NCBI GenBank assembly: GCA_003327455.1
Contig: QOQU01000003.1
Span: 372,001-436,000, forward strand
Direction of reading: 5' to 3'
From: Anaerolineae bacterium
GTDB taxonomy: Bacteria; Chloroflexota; Anaerolineae; Anaerolineales; UBA4823
Length of the DNA stretch: 64,000 nucleotides
Shown: piece after piece, positions 25,658-34,415 of the stretch
Position numbering within the stretch: position 1 is the stretch's first letter
How the letters are laid out: each line of letters begins with the position of its first letter
Position numbers and translations under genes: made by a program
The notes under the pieces: generated by a model
Databases searched by the model: none
Told to the model about the DNA's origin: nothing
What the model saw: only the letters and a program-made list of their open reading frames with translations

Positions 25658-27985
25658 TTACCTCGGTTTCCGGCAAACTTTAAAAGACCATAGGGTCTGG
25701 TAGGCTGTAGAACGCAAGTCTTGATTGGATGAACCAAGGAGCTTCTCTGTCAGAGGGATTGCCAACTCGAGCGGGGTAAATTGTAAAAACTCTAAAGCTG
25801 CCTGCTGAATCTCAGGAGAGCCTTCTTCTAATGCCAGCAAGAGAACATCCTGATTAGATTTTCCAGGGGCGAGACCGATGCCCTTTTGAGCAGCAAATTG
25901 GATTAACCAGGGAAGACGAGCTGTCTCAGGACGCTTTTGTGGAATGCGAGGGTCGGGTGCATCTAAGAAGGTGACTGCATTAGCAGCAGCATCTTTAACA
26001 AGCCATGCTTTTTCTTCTATTGCCATTTGTTGGAGCACTTCTTTCGACCAGGTCGAATTTATCCGCAGCAAACCGCCGATGCAGGCTTTTCGCACGCGGG
26101 GGTCTTCGTGTTGAGCAGCTTCTCTCAAGATGGCGTGTCCAACCATCGGATCATTGGCAAGGGATTGAGCAGCTGCATCCTTTAAGCGGTCGTGTCCGTG
26201 AATCAAGGCGCTAATCACTGCATCTAAGGCGGGGGCTGTGCCAATATTGACGAGGGCAAGGCAGGCGGCTTGAAAGCAATTGAGGTGAGGGTCTTCGAGC
26301 AAATTCAGCAGAGGTTGAAGTTCTATTTCGCTCCTTAATAAACCATAGCCGAGCGCACCAAGTTGGCGAAGGAAAGCCTCTTTTGATTGAAGGAGTAACT
26401 TAATTAACGGCAGGCGTTCTTCTGAAGGCAGATGAAGCAAGGCAGAGTATGCTTTAGCTCTTAAGTATTTTGGCTTCTGGTCGTCTCGGATGAGGTTGAC
26501 CAACCGTGTGATAAGTTGTTTTTTATCTTCTAATGACGGGAGAATTGAAGTGAGAATTCTTGCCAGATCGATCAATTGATCGTCAGAAATTCGATCCAAT
26601 TCAAAGTGAAGGGTTTCTTTTTCGTGGCGTAATAAAGATAGGAGCACTGCCTGAACAGCTATAGCCCATTTGGAATTAAGAAAAGTAACTCTATCGCTCT
26701 GTTCGATGGGTATATAAGAGGCAAAAAGAGAGATATAAATTGGGGAAGTGAAACGGAGTTCCGGAGGTGGAGGTTTAACGATAAATTCATCCGAGAATAA
26801 TTTGTCCAACGCACCTGGTGGGGACGGCGGAGTGCCATTCTGGAGATAATTTTTGATTATCTCAACTGTCCAGCCGGCAATTTCTTTATTGTCAGAGTGG
26901 TCTATTGGGGTAGATTGAAGACAGGTTTCATAAAGACGAAACGGGCGAGGTGGAGTGGGAATTTTCGAATATAAAAAGAGTAGAAACAATGTCCATTCGA
27001 GAGGGGTAAGAATAGCGCTTTCTTGCTTAGCCCAGGCTGTCCATAGATCGATTTCCTCAGGGGAGGCAAAGTTTGTTTTCTTCCAGCCTTCCTGCCATTT
27101 TTCAAGGAACATTCGAGTATCGGTTTTATCCCACATACAGATCGAGAGCGGCGAAAAGTCCATTGCAATAAAATCGCTGAGGTAATTTGGTGTGGCAACG
27201 GTTACGATTTTGATTTCTGGATGTTGTTGGAGCAGAGTTTTCAGAGTGTCGGCAAGCCGGTCAACCTGTTGGGGGGGAATCTCATCTATCCCATCCAGGA
27301 ACAAAATCATTCGTTGTTCGCGGAGTGCTTTCCGAGCAATTCCAGGTATTGAACGCCTCACTGAGGTTGAGAAAAACTCGCGGGCAGATTCGATCAAGGC
27401 AGCAATGATGTCATTCCGCTTTTCCAATTCCTTCATAAAACGAGTGGCGTGGACGTATAGAGGAAGAAATGTATAAAGGCTTGGGTAAGGGTGATCCAGG
27501 CGGGCAATCTTCATGGCAGCTTCGAGCAAAGCAGTTGTCTTACCCACGCCATATTCGCCAAGTAAGATTAATCGGGAATTTCCCTGAGCCAGGATTTCCA
27601 GAACAGAATATGATTTTGTTCGATAAGAACTGGCAAGTAAGGGATCGTCGAAGATAACTGGAACAACCTCAGCAGTGACATCCTCGAAAGGTACTTCATC
27701 TACACCTGTCGCTGAAAGAAGCGGAATGCAGCGGGTAGAGATCAGCAGGTCATCCAGTGCAAACATTTGACCCAATAGATGCTCTTTCTGGCAAAAACGG
27801 ATCAGGTCTTTCCTTAATTGGACTTCAAGATTTGAGCGAACGAAAAGTGAACTTTGCAGGTTGGATTGTATTGTTTGCCAAAGGGAATCAAGGAGGTTGC
27901 GAAAACGATGGATCAAGAAGAAGAGGATGGTCGAGCTCAAAACCCCTAGAAGAAACGATCTCAGATCAAAGCGCCAAACGTTCAT
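25658..27985 (-). CDS. Membrane-anchored NACHT-type STAND NTPase with HEAT repeats
   Basis: A 775-residue protein. An N-terminal helix (about residues 10-26) anchors it; the rest should be cytoplasmic. The NTPase core has Walker A GEYGVGKTT at residues 143-151 and Walker B ILFLDGIDEIP at about 228-238, the NACHT form with a DGxDE box. Winged-helix-like and helical regions follow. From about residue 545 to 700 there are HEAT/armadillo-like helical pairs, e.g. AAAQSLANDPMVGHAIL and DPRVRKACIGGLLRI. The start is the ATG at 27985 with GAGGGG upstream; a longer frame to 28108 would overlap the preceding gene. It lies 11 bases after the zinc-ribbon gene on the same strand. The role is unknown: STAND NTPases serve in signalling or defence, and there is no effector domain to settle which. 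Confidence 0.82.
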   Translation of the reverse strand: MNVWRFDLRSFLLGVLSSTILFFLIHRFRNLLDSLWQTIQSNLQSSLFVRSNLEVQLRKDLIRFCQKEHLLGQMFALDDLLISTRCIPLLSATGVDEVPFEDVTAEVVPVIFDDPLLASSYRTKSYSVLEILAQGNSRLILLGEYGVGKTTALLEAAMKIARLDHPYPSLYTFLPLYVHATRFMKELEKRNDIIAALIESAREFFSTSVRRSIPGIARKALREQRMILFLDGIDEIPPQQVDRLADTLKTLLQQHPEIKIVTVATPNYLSDFIAMDFSPLSICMWDKTDTRMFLEKWQEGWKKTNFASPEEIDLWTAWAKQESAILTPLEWTLFLLFLYSKIPTPPRPFRLYETCLQSTPIDHSDNKEIAGWTVEIIKNYLQNGTPPSPPGALDKLFSDEFIVKPPPPELRFTSPIYISLFASYIPIEQSDRVTFLNSKWAIAVQAVLLSLLRHEKETLHFELDRISDDQLIDLARILTSILPSLEDKKQLITRLVNLIRDDQKPKYLRAKAYSALLHLPSEERLPLIKLLLQSKEAFLRQLGALGYGLLRSEIELQPLLNLLEDPHLNCFQAACLALVNIGTAPALDAVISALIHGHDRLKDAAAQSLANDPMVGHAILREAAQHEDPRVRKACIGGLLRINSTWSKEVLQQMAIEEKAWLVKDAAANAVTFLDAPDPRIPQKRPETARLPWLIQFAAQKGIGLAPGKSNQDVLLLALEEGSPEIQQAALEFLQFTPLELAIPLTEKLLGSSNQDLRSTAYQTLWSFKVCRKPR

Positions 27986-27996
27986 GATCTGACCCC

Positions 27997-28698
27997 TCAC
28001 CCCCCATAGAGAATTCTGCCACAGGAAGGACAGGTTGCCAGATGGTTCGGGGATCGAGACTCTTGAATTAATCCTCCAGTTAAAGTAGTTCCGCAAGCCG
28101 AACAGCATTTATCCTGCACGCGACTAACTGCGATACCCTTTTTGTTGGCTCGGATTGTCTGATAGCGTTCATAATAACCTGTATCAATACTGGAGATTGC
28201 AATCATTCGTTCGTTTTCAAGTCGTTGAATTTCTTTTTCTACGTCGGTTTTCTCGCACAGGTAACGTGAATTGCGTTGGAACACATTTTGTTTTACCTGA
28301 TTTAGAGCATTTTGCAAATCCTTGAGGGTTTTGGTTTCTTCTTCGAGATGGATCATCGCCTCAAGTTGTCGATCCTCGAGGACGCGAAGATATTTCTTTA
28401 GTGCTTTTACCTCATCCTCCAAGTCCTTTAATTCTTTGGGATTCTTAATGCGTCCTCCGTACAGAGCGGCTTCACTCTGATCAATCTTGATATTTTGTTG
28501 TTGGACATCCTGTTCAATAAGACGGACTTTTTTCTCCAGCTCTTTGACTATGGTTTCTTGACGATTGTAATCGTCTTGAGCCTGACGTAAATCCGCATCA
28601 TTTTCCATCAGGGCGTTTAGTTGAATGAGCCTTGACCTTGCCTGGTCAAGTTGTAGATCAATTTGTTGAAGGCGGTATAGCAGAAAAATCTGGCTCAT
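27997..28698 (-). CDS. Coiled-coil protein with C-terminal C4 zinc ribbon (DUF164 family)
   Basis: A 233-residue protein. Residues 1-180 form a long coiled coil rich in Gln, Glu, Leu and Lys, and the C-terminus is a zinc ribbon with CCSACG and CPSCGRILYGG. This is the DUF164/zf-RING_7 architecture, with unknown molecular function. I prefer the ATG at 28698 (MSQIFLLYRLQQID), which matches the usual N-terminus of the family. A longer frame to 28776 would add a hydrophobic segment that coincides with a promoter. There is no Shine-Dalgarno sequence and the -10 box ends seven bases before the ATG, suggesting a leaderless transcript. It is co-oriented with the NACHT gene. Confidence 0.82.
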   Translation of the reverse strand: MSQIFLLYRLQQIDLQLDQARSRLIQLNALMENDADLRQAQDDYNRQETIVKELEKKVRLIEQDVQQQNIKIDQSEAALYGGRIKNPKELKDLEDEVKALKKYLRVLEDRQLEAMIHLEEETKTLKDLQNALNQVKQNVFQRNSRYLCEKTDVEKEIQRLENERMIAISSIDTGYYERYQTIRANKKGIAVSRVQDKCCSACGTTLTGGLIQESRSPNHLATCPSCGRILYGG

Positions 28699-28705
28699 AA
28701 TAATG

Positions 28706-28733
28706 ATTATAAAAGCGAAAAGCAGAATGACAA
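28706..28733 (-). promoter_or_regulatory. Promoter of the zinc-ribbon/NACHT operon
   Basis: Read on the minus strand: TTGTCA (28733-28728) and a perfect TATAAT (28711-28706) with a 16-base spacer. The start of transcription would fall at about 28699, right at the ATG at 28698. Confidence 0.65.
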
Positions 28734-28818
28734 GGGCAAAAAGAATTTTCATGAGAAATCGATTCACCATGTACAATAAAGCATAGGTGTTTGATCATCG
28801 CTGGATGGGCATCTATTC

Positions 28819-30393
28819 ATGGATAAGATTAAGAGAAACCTTATTGAGATCGTCTTGATTGTTTTTTTTCTTTCTCTGACTCAACTTCCATTTCTTTATG
28901 CTTCCTTAAAGTCTGATGAAACATTTCTTTTTAGCGGTTTCTTATTTAACCCTCTGGATGGGAATACCTATTTATCGAAAATGCGTCAGGGTTGGGAGGG
29001 AAACTGGTTGTTTGAGCTAACCTATAGCTCTGAGAAAAATCAACCTGCTTTTTTATTTGTGTTTTATTTGTTCTTGGGTCATCTGAGTCGGCTTTTTAAT
29101 TTCGATCTGCGGCTTACCTTTCATCTGGCACGTCTGTTTTCCAGCCTTGCAGTATTCCTTGCTCTTAAAGGCTTTTTTCAATGGTGCTTTAAGGAAACAA
29201 GAACAGTTAAAGTTGCGCTTGCCTGGTCAGTCTTTGGAGCTGGCATAGGATGGATTGCTCTACCTTTTGGGGGATTTACGCCAGATTTCTGGATTGCTGA
29301 GGGTTATGTATTTCTGGCGACGTTTGCCAATCCGCATTTTCCTCTGGCAATCGCCATCATGGTATGGATGATGACCTTATCGCAGGATAATTTGAAGCAT
29401 CCGCTTCAAATCTGGTTTGCGTTACTGGCTGGCTTTGTTCTAGCAAACCTTTCACCGTTTGCCTGGGTAATTACCAGCCTTGTTTTGGGTGTATTTGGCG
29501 GAATAAGTTATTGGAGAAATAATCGGGGTAACCTGAAAGCTATTTTGCTCAGGTTGATTGGTTTCAGCCTGGGGGGAGTTCCTTTTTTGCTTTATCAATT
29601 CTGGATCGTCAGACATGATATGGTTCTGGCTGAGTGGAATCGACAAAATGTGACCCCTTCCCCTGATTTCTGGGAATTGCTATTGGGTTATTTACCTCTT
29701 GCAATCTGGGCTTTTTGGGGTGGAATGAAGGTTGTAAGGCACAGGGAAGCTCAAACCTTAATACCCTTGATATGGATCGTCTTATCATTGGTGTTGATTT
29801 ACTTTCCTTCCTCTCTTCAGCGACGATTTATGATTGGATTATATGTGCCTCTGGTTGCGCTGGCATTGAACGCCGTTGAAGATGTATCCATTCAGCATAA
29901 GCACACCGTGAAGGGGAATCCTCGAGCGTTTCTGCTGAATTTTTCTCTGGCGATTTCGGTGGTTACGAATATTGTTCTTTTATTTGTCACAATCCAAGCG
30001 GTGCAACAACGGAGGAGCACGATTTTTTTGTATCGAGAAGAGCTTAAGGCATTTGAATGGCTAAATGAGCAGTTGCCTGAAGATGCCGTGATTATGGCTG
30101 CTCCTGAGAGCGGAAGTTTTCTCCCTGCCTGGACGGATTTGAGGGTTGTTTATGGTCATCCCTTTGAGTCAGTTCAGGCTGAGAAGAAAAGGGAGTTGGT
30201 AGAAAGGTTCTATCAAGGAAAACTATCTTTTTTGGAGCAAAAGAAATTTCTTACTGAAAATTCGGTGGATGTTATTCTATGGGGAGTGCGCGAGCAAGCA
30301 ATCGGAAATCTAGAGTTTCAAAGGATATTAGAGCAGACCTATCCGATCGGTTATCACAGTGGACAAATCACCATCTACCGCGTTGTCCCATAA
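28819..30393 (+). CDS. Multi-pass membrane protein, paralogue of the next gene
   Basis: A 524-residue integral membrane protein with about eleven helices and a soluble C-terminal domain of about 125 residues. After the first helix comes FSGFLFNPLDGNTYLSKMRQ, which recurs in the next gene as FSGFLFGVEDGNSYIAKMRR; the following WLF, YS and LG positions also match. The two are tandem paralogues. The acidic first loop (LDGN) suggests a GT-C-like glycosyltransferase, but I know no named family. It begins an operon running to the DUF58 gene at 37.8 kb. Confidence 0.7.
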   Translation: MDKIKRNLIEIVLIVFFLSLTQLPFLYASLKSDETFLFSGFLFNPLDGNTYLSKMRQGWEGNWLFELTYSSEKNQPAFLFVFYLFLGHLSRLFNFDLRLTFHLARLFSSLAVFLALKGFFQWCFKETRTVKVALAWSVFGAGIGWIALPFGGFTPDFWIAEGYVFLATFANPHFPLAIAIMVWMMTLSQDNLKHPLQIWFALLAGFVLANLSPFAWVITSLVLGVFGGISYWRNNRGNLKAILLRLIGFSLGGVPFLLYQFWIVRHDMVLAEWNRQNVTPSPDFWELLLGYLPLAIWAFWGGMKVVRHREAQTLIPLIWIVLSLVLIYFPSSLQRRFMIGLYVPLVALALNAVEDVSIQHKHTVKGNPRAFLLNFSLAISVVTNIVLLFVTIQAVQQRRSTIFLYREELKAFEWLNEQLPEDAVIMAAPESGSFLPAWTDLRVVYGHPFESVQAEKKRELVERFYQGKLSFLEQKKFLTENSVDVILWGVREQAIGNLEFQRILEQTYPIGYHSGQITIYRVVP

Positions 30394-32041
30394 ATTCATC
30401 CCCTCCTCCGAGTGGCGATGGGTTTTTATATACGCCGTTTTTATCATGGCTTTAACATCATTGCCCTATATCGTCGCTTTTCAAAAGACATTGTCCGAAG
30501 ACCGTAACTCTATGTGGAGATTCTCTGGTTTTCTGTTTGGAGTAGAAGACGGCAACTCTTACATTGCCAAAATGAGAAGGGGAATGGAAGGAGAATGGCT
30601 TTTTCGTAGTCCATACAGTGGAATGGAGCAACAAGGGTTTCTGGCATTTTTGCCTTATTATCTTTTAGGCAAATTAGGCGGCGGGAAAGGCTCACACGAA
30701 CAACTGGTCGTTTTGTTTCACTGGTTTCGGATTGGGGCTGGGATTTTGTGTGTTTTTGCGACTTATCGCTATCTCTGCGAATATCTAACACTGCGTTTTT
30801 GGAGAAGAGTAGCTCTCGTCTTGATAACGCTTGGTGGAGGACTTGGATGGGTGATTCTACTCTTTCCGAAACTTCAAGTCCTGCCCTTAGAGTTTTACTC
30901 TCCAGAGGCGTTTGGATTTTTAAGTCTATATGGTTTGCCCCACTTGAGTTTGGCAAGGGCATTGATGCTGCTTGCCTTGAGCGAATATATAAAAATCTGG
31001 AATTTAGAAGAAGCCCCACAGACGATCCACCGTTGGCGATTGAGCTTGTATTGGCTAGGAGCAGGATTATCCCAGCCAATTCAGGCGGGAATCTTAGCCA
31101 TTGTTTTCGTGCTCCATATGTTTGGGGAATTAATAATTCGACTCTTTGGGAAAAGCTCATCTATAAAAACGGATAGACTTAAAGAAGTGGTGACATCCTT
31201 CTTTTGGGCGAGTTGGTTGCCTCTTATCCTGCTCGCTTATACAGCTTACGCTTTTCTTACCGATCCATATTTACGCATCTGGGCATCGCAAAATCGTCTC
31301 CCTTCAGCACCTGTTTCGATTTATTTACTGTCGTACGGATGGCTGATTCCATTTGTGTTCGGCGGTCTTTATACGATGCAGGCACATAGACAGGAGAAAT
31401 CTCGATTGATTCTCATCTGGTTAGGGATAGCTTGCGGGTTGATATTTATCCCAATTTCAATCCAACGGCGATTAATCGAAGGGATATGGGTAGTTCTCGT
31501 CCTGCTAGCGACATTTTACTTAGAATCGCTCGATGCGAAAGTCAGACGGAAGGTTTCCAGGCGATGGCTGGCAGTGTTGTTGCTCCTGTTAGCCATCCCT
31601 TCATCGTTATTGTTGATCTTTGGCGGGTATCAGCGTGCGATGTTCCTGACACCTTCTGTTTTTGTTCCGCAGCGCAATGCCAACGGGTATGAAGTACTTA
31701 ACCAGTTAGAAGATGCACAGGACGCAATCGTTCTGGCATCTTATGAGACCAGCAATGAGTTACCGGCGTATGCCTTTGTGCGGGTAATCTCAGGACATGG
31801 ACCGGAAAGCCCCTTTGGAGAGATTCTGTCTGAAGAAGTACGAGCGTTTTATCAAGCTCAGACGCCAGCAGATTTTCGAAAAAACCTTATTAAGCGATAC
31901 CATGTCCAATATGTTATTTGGGGGGATAAAGAAAGAAAATTGGGCGACTGGCAACCAACCTCAGAAACCTATCTCACTCCTGTATACGAGGAGGAAGGCT
32001 TTGTCATTCTTAAGGTCGATCTCTCAGAGATGGAGAATTGA
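30359..32041 (+). CDS. Multi-pass membrane protein, paralogue of the previous gene
   Basis: A 560-residue membrane protein of the same design as its upstream neighbour: first helix, EDGNSYIAKMRRG loop, about eleven helices, soluble C-terminal domain with VLASYETSNELPAYAFVRVISGHGP, comparable to MAAPESGSFLPAWTDLRVVYGHP in the neighbour. The GTG at 30359 gives a 35-base overlap; an in-frame TTG at 30383 would give an 11-base overlap and may be the true start. Probably a GT-C-like transferase; substrate unknown. Confidence 0.68.
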   Translation: MDKSPSTALSHKFIPSSEWRWVFIYAVFIMALTSLPYIVAFQKTLSEDRNSMWRFSGFLFGVEDGNSYIAKMRRGMEGEWLFRSPYSGMEQQGFLAFLPYYLLGKLGGGKGSHEQLVVLFHWFRIGAGILCVFATYRYLCEYLTLRFWRRVALVLITLGGGLGWVILLFPKLQVLPLEFYSPEAFGFLSLYGLPHLSLARALMLLALSEYIKIWNLEEAPQTIHRWRLSLYWLGAGLSQPIQAGILAIVFVLHMFGELIIRLFGKSSSIKTDRLKEVVTSFFWASWLPLILLAYTAYAFLTDPYLRIWASQNRLPSAPVSIYLLSYGWLIPFVFGGLYTMQAHRQEKSRLILIWLGIACGLIFIPISIQRRLIEGIWVVLVLLATFYLESLDAKVRRKVSRRWLAVLLLLLAIPSSLLLIFGGYQRAMFLTPSVFVPQRNANGYEVLNQLEDAQDAIVLASYETSNELPAYAFVRVISGHGPESPFGEILSEEVRAFYQAQTPADFRKNLIKRYHVQYVIWGDKERKLGDWQPTSETYLTPVYEEEGFVILKVDLSEMEN

Positions 32042-34415
32042 TCCCATTGAGCTAGCTCTTTGGGCTGCTCCTTTTGTCTTATTTTCGCCCGGCATTATTG
32101 GGGGTAAAGTATTTTATTGGGGAACAATCCTGTTGCAATTTATCCCATGGAGACATCTGGCTCTCAGATTAATCCAGGAGGGTGAAATTCCCCTCTGGAA
32201 TCCTTATTCTGGAATGGGTGCTCCCTTGCTGGCAAATTATCAAGCGGCTTTGCTATATCCTCCGACCTGGTTTTTAATGGTTTTCGAAGCCCTTGGTGGG
32301 CTACCCTGGTCAGCCATTGGACAAGGCGTATTTTTAGCATTGCATTTGGGTTTTTGCGCAGTCGGAACGAAACGTTTTTTACAGGATTGGGGGATCGGCG
32401 ATTTGGGACAGATTGTGGGAGGAATAGCTTTCGGGTTGAGTGGTTATCTGGTGAGTCGAGCGAGCTTTCAATCGATTATATTTTCGGTTAGCTGGATGCC
32501 GTGGATACTGCTTTTTTCCCAGCGGCTCACTCTAAGCAAGGGGGAGCGAAAACGACAGTCTTTTTTCTGGTTGGTGGTCTGTATTGCCCTGAATTTACTG
32601 GCGGGGCATGCACAGAGTAGTTGGTATATTCTCTGGACGACTGGTGCATTAGTTGTCTGGCAAAGCTTTTTGATGAACACAATCGGATGGAGTGAGACCT
32701 GGAAGAGCGGGATAAGAAATTTGCTTCTGTGGGGAGCGGCAGTTGGTTGGGCAGCTTTGCTTGCTGCTGCGCAATTAATTCCCACCTGGGAGTATCTGGT
32801 GAACTCACAGCGCAGTATGGGCATTGATCGAGAGATAGGCTTAACCTATTCGTTTTGGGCCTGGCGTTTTCTCACGATACTGATGCCGGGTTTTTTTGGT
32901 AATCCTGCCCAGGGGAATTATTGGGGATACGGAAATTATTGGGAAGACGCGGTATACAGCGGTTCAATGGCTCTTTTGCTCGGCATTTTTGCGTTCGGGA
33001 AAATATGGCAAAAATCAGGGCATCAATCATCGAAGATACCCGATCGAATTCATCTAAAAAGGAATGTCCTGTTTTGGGCAGGGATCAGTATCCTGGCAAT
33101 GTTTTTAGCATTGGGAAAGAACTTGCCCTTTTATTTCTGGTTTTTAGAGCATGTGCCGGGTTTCGATGCCTTTCAAGCTCCGACGCGGATATCGTTAATA
33201 GCTCAATTTGGCTTAGCCATTCTTGCTGCTGTTGGTATTGACCTTTGGGAAACTCCACAAGGCAAAGTTTTATATTGGACCAGGTTGGGGACAGCGGGTT
33301 TTCTTTCGATGTTCTTTGTCTCTTCATTCGCATCTTTTCTGATGGAAGATTTTTACCCAACGATCTTGAAATCCGTGCAGCAATTTGGATTCATGGGTTT
33401 GCTTTTTGGAATACTATTATTGAATACACCTCAGGAATCGTCGAAGTTGACCGGAACTGAAGGTAGAATACCACTGCAACGATCAATAAGCATATGGAAG
33501 ATTTTAATTTTCACTTTCTTTCTGACTGATCTTACCTGGACGGGATGGGGCTTGAATCCAGTAATTTCGATTGATCTGTTTCGCCAACCATCATGGGGAA
33601 GAGACAAATTCGAGAATGCTTCTGTCTCTCGACGCTTCTTTTTACATCCAGACGATGAATATGTAATCAAGTTTCAGAAGTTCTTCCGCTTTGATACATT
33701 TCGCAACATTGACGATTGGGTCTCTCTGCGACGCTCCTGGTTACCAAATATCAATTTGTTAGACGAAATAGCAATGATAAATAATTTTGATCCCTTTGTC
33801 CCGGCTCGCTTTGCGAAATGGTTGCAGGCTACAGCTGAGTTGCGACGAGTTGGGGATGATTTTAATTACCGTAGAGTCTTGAGGATGAGTGGTGTTCAGG
33901 TCCTGGTTGTTGTAGATGAAAAGGAGGGGTTAAAGACGACTTCGTTGGAAGGCAGCCAACGGTTTCAGTTTTTCCAATGTGCGAGAACTGTAACATCGAG
34001 CGATGAAGCATTGCAGGCCGTCATGACCGATCCTGAGTTGGGGGTGACTCAGATTGTGGTCGAAACCACTGAGAGAAATGGTGATGAACACTGTCAGACC
34101 GATGCTTATGCAGCTCCATCTATCACGGTACTATCCGAATCGGCGAATAGAATTCAAGTTGAGCTAATCACAAACCATCAAGGCTGGCTGGTGATGAAGG
34201 ATACTTTTTATCCTGGTTGGGTTGCAAAAGTAAATGGCGTGAGGCAATCAATTTATGCCGCAAATAGCATTTTCCGCGCAGTTCGTGTAGCTGAGGGTAG
34301 AAGCCTGATTGAGTTTTACTATCAACCACTTTCCTTCTCTTCAGGGGTGGCTTTGAGCATTTTGTCATTAATTCCATTATTACTCTTTCCGGGAATGAAC
34401 AAGAATGATGGATAA
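32001..34415 (+). CDS. YfhO family membrane protein
   Basis: An 804-residue protein with about twelve helices followed by an exported domain. Family features: IPLWNPYSGMGAPLLANYQAALLYPP early in the chain is split here as IPLWNPYSGMGAPLL, then NLLAGHAQSSWY, and the C-terminal FYPGWVAKVNG, all typical of YfhO proteins, which help glycosylate cell-wall polymers in Gram-positive bacteria. I chose the TTG at 32001 because AGGAGG at 31989-31994 stands six bases before it. The longer frame back to 31797 would overlap the previous gene by 245 bases. It overlaps the next gene by 11 bases. Confidence 0.82.
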   Translation: MSFLRSISQRWRIDPIELALWAAPFVLFSPGIIGGKVFYWGTILLQFIPWRHLALRLIQEGEIPLWNPYSGMGAPLLANYQAALLYPPTWFLMVFEALGGLPWSAIGQGVFLALHLGFCAVGTKRFLQDWGIGDLGQIVGGIAFGLSGYLVSRASFQSIIFSVSWMPWILLFSQRLTLSKGERKRQSFFWLVVCIALNLLAGHAQSSWYILWTTGALVVWQSFLMNTIGWSETWKSGIRNLLLWGAAVGWAALLAAAQLIPTWEYLVNSQRSMGIDREIGLTYSFWAWRFLTILMPGFFGNPAQGNYWGYGNYWEDAVYSGSMALLLGIFAFGKIWQKSGHQSSKIPDRIHLKRNVLFWAGISILAMFLALGKNLPFYFWFLEHVPGFDAFQAPTRISLIAQFGLAILAAVGIDLWETPQGKVLYWTRLGTAGFLSMFFVSSFASFLMEDFYPTILKSVQQFGFMGLLFGILLLNTPQESSKLTGTEGRIPLQRSISIWKILIFTFFLTDLTWTGWGLNPVISIDLFRQPSWGRDKFENASVSRRFFLHPDDEYVIKFQKFFRFDTFRNIDDWVSLRRSWLPNINLLDEIAMINNFDPFVPARFAKWLQATAELRRVGDDFNYRRVLRMSGVQVLVVVDEKEGLKTTSLEGSQRFQFFQCARTVTSSDEALQAVMTDPELGVTQIVVETTERNGDEHCQTDAYAAPSITVLSESANRIQVELITNHQGWLVMKDTFYPGWVAKVNGVRQSIYAANSIFRAVRVAEGRSLIEFYYQPLSFSSGVALSILSLIPLLLFPGMNKNDG

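Noticed and set aside
25658-27985. Calling the NACHT gene an anti-phage defence gene
   Set aside because: There is no effector domain, no other defence gene nearby and the flanks are housekeeping genes; only the NTPase type is supported.
28699-28776. Longer reading of the zinc-ribbon protein with an N-terminal membrane helix
   Set aside because: The added part overlaps a TTGTCA-16-TATAAT promoter and has no ribosome-binding site; the shorter N-terminus matches the family. It cannot be fully excluded.
30510-31160. Minus-strand open frame of 216 codons in the membrane-protein operon
   Set aside because: It is antisense to a well-supported membrane gene and its translation is a low-complexity Ser/Leu/Arg mixture without motifs.
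31797-32000. Longer reading of the YfhO gene
   Set aside because: It would overlap the previous gene by 245 bases, while a TTG at 32001 has a strong AGGAGG at the right distance.
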